Of a DNA stretch of 9,982 nucleotides, positions 6,214 through 9,982 are shown in pieces. The translations under genes were made by a program, and so were the position numbers. The notes under the pieces are model-generated. The model made no database searches, had not been told where the DNA came from, and saw only the letters and a list, made by a program, of their open reading frames with translations. Origin of the DNA: DATLXH01 sp035576005 (lineage in GTDB: Bacteria > Acidobacteriota > Thermoanaerobaculia > Gp7-AA8); NCBI GenBank assembly GCA_035576005.1, contig DATLXH010000023.1, positions 1 to 9,982 of the forward strand, read 5' to 3'. The stretch's first letter is position 1; every line of letters begins with the position of its first letter.

Positions 6214-6496
6214 AGATCGGCTCGGCGGTGCGGCAGACGTCGTCGCGAAAGCGATGGTTGAGGTCGCCATGAGTCCGGAGGTCGACTTTCATCTCAAAAA
6301 TCTCCGATAACTCGCGCTCGATGGCAACGAAGCCGAAGCCCGGGACGTGTCCCGGTTCAAATTCAACAAGAAGATCGAGGTCGCTGTCCGGTCGATGCTC
6401 ACCCCGGAGGTGCGAGCCGAATAGAGAGAGTCCCCGAATGTGATGTTTCCGGCAGAGACGGGCAATCGCATCAGCGTCGAAGTCGATCGTCATCAT
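6200..6496 (-). CDS. mntA: MntA-type nucleotidyltransferase antitoxin
   Basis: A 98-aa minimal nucleotidyltransferase. GSHLRGEHRPDSDLDLLVEF at 27-46 gives the G-S-x10-D-x-D motif (Gly27, Ser28, Asp39, Asp41), and Asp72 in KVDLRT is the likely third carboxylate, so all catalytic residues are present. MntA proteins are known to neutralise the HEPN RNase HepT by adding AMP units to a tyrosine near its active site. The start ATG (6496-6494) overlaps the stop TGA of the upstream pRiA4b ORF-3 gene (6495-6493), and a second ATG follows at once, so translation is probably coupled. Its partner hepT, starting inside its 3' end, is cut to 41 codons, leaving this antitoxin without a functional toxin. Confidence 0.88.
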   Translation of the reverse strand: MMTIDFDADAIARLCRKHHIRGLSLFGSHLRGEHRPDSDLDLLVEFEPGHVPGFGFVAIERELSEIFEMKVDLRTHGDLNHRFRDDVCRTAEPIYAAH

Positions 6497-7161
6497 GATC
6501 GTTTCCAGCCCTCTCGGAGAGCCAGTCCGGCGAGCTGGCGATTCGTTTCATCGGCGGAGAACGCATCCGGATCGAAACTGCCGTCGAGCCACTCGGTCAT
6601 CGACGGGTGCTCGTCATGGATAGGATCGGAAATCGCTCTGATGAGCTCGCGATAGCCTCCCGGGCCTCCGCAGTCCTCGGGCGGGCCGGCTCGTTTGCCA
6701 CCGGTGCAGCGCGGGTAGCTGATTCCTTCCTCCCGAGACCCCATGTGCTCCACCACGATCCGATGCATCCATGAATCCCCGAAGTCGTATTCGTATAGTA
6801 AATGATCGAACAGCGGAAGGATCTGATCGAGGCGCGTCTGGTTTTCGGCGGATATCTCGTCCCCGATGTAAGGCTCGATTCGCTCGTCGATGGTGCCGAT
6901 CCGCATCTCGCCCGCGTAAAACTGATGGAGGTGCGAGTCCGTCCAGCCAAAGGCGATCTGCAAAATCTCGTGAAGCGACCCGAAAGAAAGCGCTGTCGAC
7001 ACCTCGAGGCGCCGCCAGATTCCGGGGCGGACGTGCTGGAGGGTCACCTTGAGGCGTGCGATTTCGTTGCGCTTGGGGGTGAGCGGTGGTTTCTTACCTC
7101 GCGGCAGAGGGGTTTTCCGGCGGCGGGAAAATTTCAGCGAGAGTTGTTGATCGTCAGGCAT
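6493..7161 (-). CDS. Plasmid pRiA4b ORF-3 family protein
   Basis: The product is 222 aa. Residues about 33-205 cover the pRiA4b ORF-3 domain (PF07929, also seen as an IS1096-type passenger protein): PGIWRRLEV (46-54), LHEILQIAFGWTDSHLHQF (63-81), YEYDFGDSWMHRIVVE (123-138), then a Cys/Gly-rich segment with PRC (150-152) and GPPEDCGGPGGY (159-170), and FDPDAFS (196-202). The spaced cysteines could bind metal. The first 30 residues are basic and probably unstructured. The family is often carried on plasmids and transposable elements, and no molecular function is established. It is first in a three-gene run with mntA (ATGA-type overlap) and the hepT remnant, so it may be co-transcribed with that TA module. 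No strong ribosome binding site is seen before the ATG at 7161. Confidence 0.9.
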   Translation of the reverse strand: MPDDQQLSLKFSRRRKTPLPRGKKPPLTPKRNEIARLKVTLQHVRPGIWRRLEVSTALSFGSLHEILQIAFGWTDSHLHQFYAGEMRIGTIDERIEPYIGDEISAENQTRLDQILPLFDHLLYEYDFGDSWMHRIVVEHMGSREEGISYPRCTGGKRAGPPEDCGGPGGYRELIRAISDPIHDEHPSMTEWLDGSFDPDAFSADETNRQLAGLALREGWKRS

Positions 7162-7212
7162 AGAATGACTCGTCGAAAGCTTGCAATCGGAGACTATGGC
7201 AGGAGCCTTATG

Positions 7213-7620
7213 TCAATCTTCGTGAAGAGCGCCTGCATCGGACCGCCTTATTCTCGTCCAATCATCGCCCGAAGGAAAGTTCATGAGTGGACCTGATTCG
7301 CTAAGCTCATAACGGTTCCAATGCGTGCCAATCGCCCCGACGTGACTGACCCACACCGGCAGATCGAGGGAGCCGTCATTCCGCGGTAAAAGTCGCAGCC
7401 ACTCGCCCGGATCGCCGTCGCAAAGTCGAACGTCTGCGAGATCGTCGCTCAGTCCGAGGGACAGCACTCCGTATCGTGTTACCTGCTTGGGGTTCTCAAT
7501 AGCGACCGTGATCCGTTCTTCGAGCCGATTCTTTTGACGTGCTTCCTGGGTTGAATCAACCCAGCAGAGAAAGTCCAAACCACAGGCTGTCTGGATATAG
7601 TCAGGGGCATGCCGCGCCAA
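7213..7620 (-). CDS. Hypothetical protein, no recognised family
   Basis: An open frame of 135 codons with codon use biased to G/C at third positions and a normal amino-acid mix, rich in Trp and Asp, with no membrane segment or signal peptide. The only start at the beginning of the frame is TTG (7620), without a clear ribosome binding site; an in-frame stop lies 14 codons upstream and no ATG occurs between. It may therefore have lost its start or be a fragment. No competing frame on either strand is better. It lies 51 bp upstream of the pRiA4b ORF-3 gene on the same strand and might belong to the same transcript. I cannot assign a function. Confidence 0.5.
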   Translation of the reverse strand: MARHAPDYIQTACGLDFLCWVDSTQEARQKNRLEERITVAIENPKQVTRYGVLSLGLSDDLADVRLCDGDPGEWLRLLPRNDGSLDLPVWVSHVGAIGTHWNRYELSESGPLMNFPSGDDWTRIRRSDAGALHED

Positions 7621-7813
7621 CCAGACGATGAAACGATTCGGACAAAGTTACGTCAATTCAAAAATTTGTTGTCAGCGAATTCATCAGAGATGGTGAATGA
7701 GCGCCCTATCTCACCTGCCACAACCTCGCTTCCAGCGAATGCACACCCAGAGTCGTATGGTGACATGCGCTGGTGTCTATAGAACGCGAACATAGGGGCT
7801 GTGGGAATAGATC

Positions 7814-7821
7814 TCGTACGA
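7814..7821. promoter_or_regulatory. Possible operator palindrome (tcgtacga)
   Basis: A perfect 8-bp palindrome 28 nt before the antitoxin ATG and 30 nt after a TATAGA box. TA antitoxins commonly repress their own operon by binding such sites. Eight base pairs is short, so this is a weak call. Confidence 0.25.
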
Positions 7822-7838
7822 TGATCGTGGTTGCATGC

Positions 7839-7844
7839 GAGGAG
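7839..7844 (+). promoter_or_regulatory. Ribosome binding site GAGGAG deciding the antitoxin start
   Basis: GAGGAG lies 5 nt before the ATG at 7850. It overlaps the codons after the other in-frame ATG at 7835, which argues for 7850 as the real start. Confidence 0.75.
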
Positions 7845-7849
7845 AAGCG

Positions 7850-8041
7850 ATGGAAGGCATTCACTTTGTTACCAACGCGAAGGGCAAGAAGGTCGCCGTG
7901 CAGATCGATCTCGAACGCTACGGCGAGATGTGGGAAGACCTCTACGATCAATTGGTCGCCGAAGAACGCAAGAACGACAAGCGTATTTCGCTGAGCGAGG
8001 TCAAAAAGCGTCTGGTCAAAGCCGGAAAGCTGCGTGGCTGA
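7850..8041 (+). CDS. RelB-like antitoxin of a RelBE-type pair
   Basis: A 63-aa acidic-then-basic small protein. Residues 1-20 (MEGIHFVTNAKGKKVAVQID) form short strands and a turn. Residues 20-45 are a charged amphipathic helix, and the basic C-terminal stretch SEVKKRLVKAGKL (48-60) probably contacts the toxin. It is assigned from its size, its charge layout, its strong GAGGAG ribosome binding site and above all its position: it overlaps by 8 nt the GTG start of a RelE/ParE-like toxin, the standard antitoxin-first arrangement. It would bind and inhibit that toxin and repress its own promoter. The DNA-binding fold is not identified, so the family name RelB is loose. The frame is intact, unlike the toxin's. 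Confidence 0.75.
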   Translation: MEGIHFVTNAKGKKVAVQIDLERYGEMWEDLYDQLVAEERKNDKRISLSEVKKRLVKAGKLRG

Positions 8042-8295
8042 TTACGCTGTCTTTGTTTCTAACCGCGCCGCAGATGAAATCGAGCACCTCGGCGCGGTTG
8101 TAGTAACGCGGATATATGCGAAGCTCACAGCACTGGCCTCGCAACCGCGTCCACCCGGAGTCAGGAAGCTCAGCGGCAAAAAGAGACTTGTGCCGCATTC
8201 GCGTTGGCGACTATCGGATAATCTACGCGATCGATGATCGGGCCCAAGCCGTCAATGTGATTCGCATTCGTCATCGAAGTAAAGCCTACGATTGA
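8034..8295 (+). pseudogene. RelE/ParE-like toxin with one-base frameshift
   Basis: It starts at GTG (8034) inside the antitoxin's end. The first 50 codons read ADYAVFVSNRAADEIEHL and on to VRKLSGKK, typical of the RelE N-terminus. At the A run 8178-8182 the frame goes off and would stop at 8235-8237 (67 aa). Moving one base gives RDLCRIRVGDYRIIYAIDD, then VNVIRIRHRSKAYD and a stop at 8293-8295. That is the RelE C-terminal signature with the conserved Arg, G-x-Y-R-I-x-Y and H-R-x-x-x-Y residues. Joined, the product would be about 87 aa, the normal size. So one extra A is present. Without it this would be an mRNA-cleaving or gyrase-type toxin; as written it lacks its active-site half. A sequencing error or recoding cannot be excluded. 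Confidence 0.85.
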
Positions 8296-8368
8296 CGGCG
8301 GCTTTCGGTGATTCCGCCAGTTGCTCGCGGCCTGCGCTCAACACGGGCACGGTGCGCTCGACGATCCG

Positions 8369-8644
8369 TCAGAACGCACATTCGGCCGCGCGCTCGAAAC
8401 TGACCAGTTGCCGGACGAAGGCGTTGTAACGCGAGTGCGCAGAGTCAGAATCCTCGAGACTGAGGATCTCGTACAGGCGATGTTCCGGAAACGTCTCCCT
8501 TGAGCTGTCCACCGTTAGACCAATGCGCCTGAGGCGCGGGGCGCCGATCAGTATGAGAAGAGACGAAGCGCTCTCACGCTGCGCGCCGAGATCTTCCAGT
8601 CCCTGACGTATCAGCTCGAAGCCCGGCAAGCCCTCCAGATTCAT
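8369..8644 (-). CDS. Hypothetical 91-aa protein coupled to the PLP dehydratase
   Basis: The product is 91 aa, soluble, leucine-rich and mostly helical, starting MNLEGLPGFELIRQGLEDL. Its ATG (8644-8642) overlaps the upstream TGA (8643-8641) as ATGA, so it is translated by coupling with the PLP enzyme and is almost certainly real. Features worth noting are APRLRRIGL (35-43), EHRLYEIL (54-61) and a C-terminal SRYNAFVRQLVSFERAAECA (71-90). No signal peptide, membrane segment, metal motif or known domain is visible. I do not recognise the family. The tight coupling suggests a job linked to the enzyme or simply shared expression. Confidence 0.75.
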   Translation of the reverse strand: MNLEGLPGFELIRQGLEDLGAQRESASSLLILIGAPRLRRIGLTVDSSRETFPEHRLYEILSLEDSDSAHSRYNAFVRQLVSFERAAECAF

Positions 8645-9636
8645 GCAGGCAGTATAGCGACGCCGATCAACTCGGCGAAGCGCCGCAGGTCGATGTTCCC
8701 TCCGGAGATCACCGCTACCACTGGTCCTTCACCCGCCTTGCCGGAGAGGGCAGCCGCCACCGCAAGCGCCCCGGCGCCTTCGGCAATCACGCGGTTTTTC
8801 TCCGCCACGAGCCGCATGGCGTTCCTGATTTCGTCCAGAGTCACCACGATCGACCCATCCACAACCTGGCTGATGCGCTCCCACATTCGCGGAAACATAC
8901 TCTTCCCACCGGCACCGTCCACGAATGACGCGGTCCATTGTGAAAACACCTCCGGCGCCTTGCTCGTGAACGAAAGCGACGCCGGCGCGGCGGTTTCCGG
9001 CTCGGCTCCCCAGATCTTCACTGCAGGATTCAGTAGCCTGGCTGCTCCCCCTACTCCCGCGATTAGACCTCCACCCCCAATGGATGCCACGATGCTCCGT
9101 ACCTCAGGGAGGTCTTCAAAAATCTCCAATGCCATGGTGGCGTTCCCGACGATGAAATCGTGATCGTCAAATGGATGGATGAAGGTTCCCTCAACACCAG
9201 GAAAATCCCGGCTGCCCATCGCAGACCAGCAGACGTCGAAGGGCGCCTTGATCAAACGCGCGCCAAGCTGAGCCATCCGCTCGACCTTGGTGTCGGGAGC
9301 CGTATCAATCACCACGACGGTACATGGGATGCCTGCCTTTCTGGCAGCGTATGCGACGCCCTGGCCTGCATTCCCCGCACTGATCGTCCAGACGCCAAGG
9401 TGCCTGCTCTCTTCAGGCAACAGAGCCACAGCGTTCGCTGCTCCGCGGATCTTGAAGGCGTTGATCGGCTGCAGGTTCTCGAGCTTCAGGTAGATGTCGC
9501 GGGGCTGATCCACATTGAGGCGAACGAGCGGTGTTCTGACGATCGTGCTCGCGATCCGCTCACGAGCCTCACGTACCTCCCGCAGTGAGAATGGCACGGG
9601 TTGCTGCAATTCAATGCTCATCTTCCTGCCATCCAT
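8641..9636 (-). CDS. PLP-dependent threonine/serine dehydratase-type enzyme
   Basis: A 331-aa fold-type II PLP enzyme of the catabolic threonine ammonia-lyase / serine racemase group, which removes water and ammonia from threonine or serine to give 2-oxo acids. Lys62 in INAFKIRGA is the PLP Schiff-base lysine. SAGNAGQGVA (86-95) is the substrate/cofactor loop, usually S-[SA]-G-N-H-A-Q-G. The phosphate-binding tetraglycine is SIGGGGL (185-191). Glu286 lies in AEGAGALA, and SGGNIDL (311-317) contacts the pyridine ring. There is no C-terminal ACT domain, so no isoleucine feedback control; biosynthetic IlvA is longer. The start could be ATG at 9636 (no ribosome binding site) or ATG at 9621 (AGGAAG directly before it, unusually close). 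It is cytosolic. It is followed by the 91-aa gene through an ATGA overlap. The exact substrate cannot be told from sequence. Confidence 0.92.
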   Translation of the reverse strand: MDGRKMSIELQQPVPFSLREVREARERIASTIVRTPLVRLNVDQPRDIYLKLENLQPINAFKIRGAANAVALLPEESRHLGVWTISAGNAGQGVAYAARKAGIPCTVVVIDTAPDTKVERMAQLGARLIKAPFDVCWSAMGSRDFPGVEGTFIHPFDDHDFIVGNATMALEIFEDLPEVRSIVASIGGGGLIAGVGGAARLLNPAVKIWGAEPETAAPASLSFTSKAPEVFSQWTASFVDGAGGKSMFPRMWERISQVVDGSIVVTLDEIRNAMRLVAEKNRVIAEGAGALAVAAALSGKAGEGPVVAVISGGNIDLRRFAELIGVAILPA

Positions 9637-9840
9637 TCAAACCAGAAATTCATCATTAAACGCCTCGGCAAGAGTCGCGCCGTGTTCCCTGCGAGCATCG
9701 GTGTTTTCCTACAAGCAGATGTTCGGCAAATCGCCGCGACGAGAAACAGAAAGGCGTCTCATCCTGAAGCGGGAGAACAGCGGGGACGCTGATGAAGAGG
9801 TGATGACACCCGGCGGGACTCGCGCCATGGGAGGGGCGAA
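9637..9840. other. Gene-free region upstream of the dehydratase
   Basis: This is the left part of a gene-free stretch of about 345 bp reaching the window end. It should contain the promoter of the dehydratase operon, but I find no convincing -35/-10 pair. Short open frames here lack ribosome binding sites and recognisable sequence. Confidence 0.45.
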
Positions 9841-9892
9841 CCCCTCTCCCCGGCGGGGAGAGGGTGGTCGCGTAAGCGACCGGGAGAGGGGC
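9841..9892. repeat. GC-rich extragenic palindromic repeat with alternative hairpins
   Basis: Bases 9842-9851 pair perfectly (10 bp) with 9855-9864 around ggc. Next, ggtcgc (9866-9871) pairs with gcgacc (9876-9881) around gtaa. Finally gggagagggg (9882-9891) is complementary to 9841-9850, so the left arm can pair with either right arm; the second option encloses the small hairpin. This CCCTCTCC-type arrangement looks like extragenic repeat elements common in many GC-rich bacterial genomes. Function (REP-like, transcript end or mobile remnant) is inference. Confidence 0.7.
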
Positions 9893-9942
9893 CGCGAGAG
9901 ATACGAAGACCTCGCCCTTTTCGACGGACTGGCGAGACTTTC

Positions 9943-9982
9943 ACGCCCCTCTCCCTGCTTCGCTCCGCTTGCTTCCCTCTCC
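9943..9982. repeat. Second CCCCTCTCC-type element, cut by the window end
   Basis: cccctctccc recurs at about 9944-9953, then gcttcgctccgcttgc, then ccctctcc at the window edge. It shares the arm sequence of 9841-9850 and is probably the first half of a second palindrome that continues outside. Confidence 0.5.

Larger units (their letters stand above)
7621..7849. other. Divergent intergenic region upstream of the RelBE-like pair
   Basis: This gap separates the unrecognised 135-aa gene (minus) from the RelB-like antitoxin (plus). It contains a possible -10 TATAGA at 7778-7783 without a matching -35 box, and an 8-bp perfect palindrome at 7814-7821. No gene is seen. Confidence 0.4.

Noticed and set aside
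6802..7296. 164-codon plus-strand frame
   Set aside because: Antisense to the pRiA4b ORF-3 gene, whose motifs are clear on the minus strand.
8693..9163. 156-codon plus-strand frame rich in Ala/Pro/Ser
   Set aside because: Antisense shadow of the PLP dehydratase.
9601..9792. 63-codon plus-strand frame and a 61-codon minus-strand frame at 9759-9944
   Set aside because: No ribosome binding site or recognisable sequence; the second is mostly translated GC-rich repeat.
1..9982. CRISPR array, tRNA or rRNA genes
   Set aside because: No regularly spaced repeats, no cloverleaf with a CCA-type end and no rRNA-like sequence were seen.

Overview
The window is moderately GC-rich, densely packed bacterial chromosomal DNA with short intergenic gaps, mixed ATG/GTG/TTG starts and several short overlapping genes. 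No rRNA, tRNA or complete transposase is visible, so taxonomy is inference only. A secreted M1 aminopeptidase, a secreted Cys-rich small protein, a pRiA4b ORF-3 protein, many toxin-antitoxin (TA) modules and dispersed hairpin repeats would fit a soil or sediment lineage such as Acidobacteriota, but this is not proven.

Layout. (1) 1-95: copy 1 of a hairpin repeat. (2) 174-3331, minus strand: a small exported Cys-rich protein with a clear intrinsic terminator, preceded by an exported M1 zinc aminopeptidase. These are the ordinary chromosomal genes on the left. (3) 3544-4305, plus: a DUF72 (YecE-like) protein. (4) 4299-8295: an accessory block of TA and TA-like genes in various states of decay. 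It holds an ImmA/IrrE-like peptidase remnant, a Panacea-domain (SocA-like) antitoxin candidate, a convergent COG3541-type nucleotidyltransferase that looks frameshifted or chimeric, hairpin repeat copy 2, an operon of a pRiA4b ORF-3 protein with an intact MntA-type antitoxin and a truncated HepT, an unrecognised 135-aa protein, and a RelBE-like pair whose toxin is broken by a one-base frameshift in an A run. (5) 8369-9636, minus: a fold-type II PLP enzyme (threonine/serine dehydratase type) translationally coupled to a 91-aa unknown protein. (6) 9637-9982: non-coding, with a GC-rich extragenic palindrome that can form alternative hairpins and a second related element running off the end.

How it fits together. 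The flanks look like housekeeping or exported-enzyme genes. The middle looks like a defence/TA graveyard: antitoxin-type partners remain intact (MntA, the RelB-like protein, Panacea) while the toxin-type partners are truncated or frameshifted (HepT, RelE) or not seen. The strongest non-gene signal is the repeat present at 1-78 and 5971-6048. Its two copies differ mainly at positions where stem base-pairing is kept by paired changes, which implies selection on a folded structure rather than on the primary sequence.
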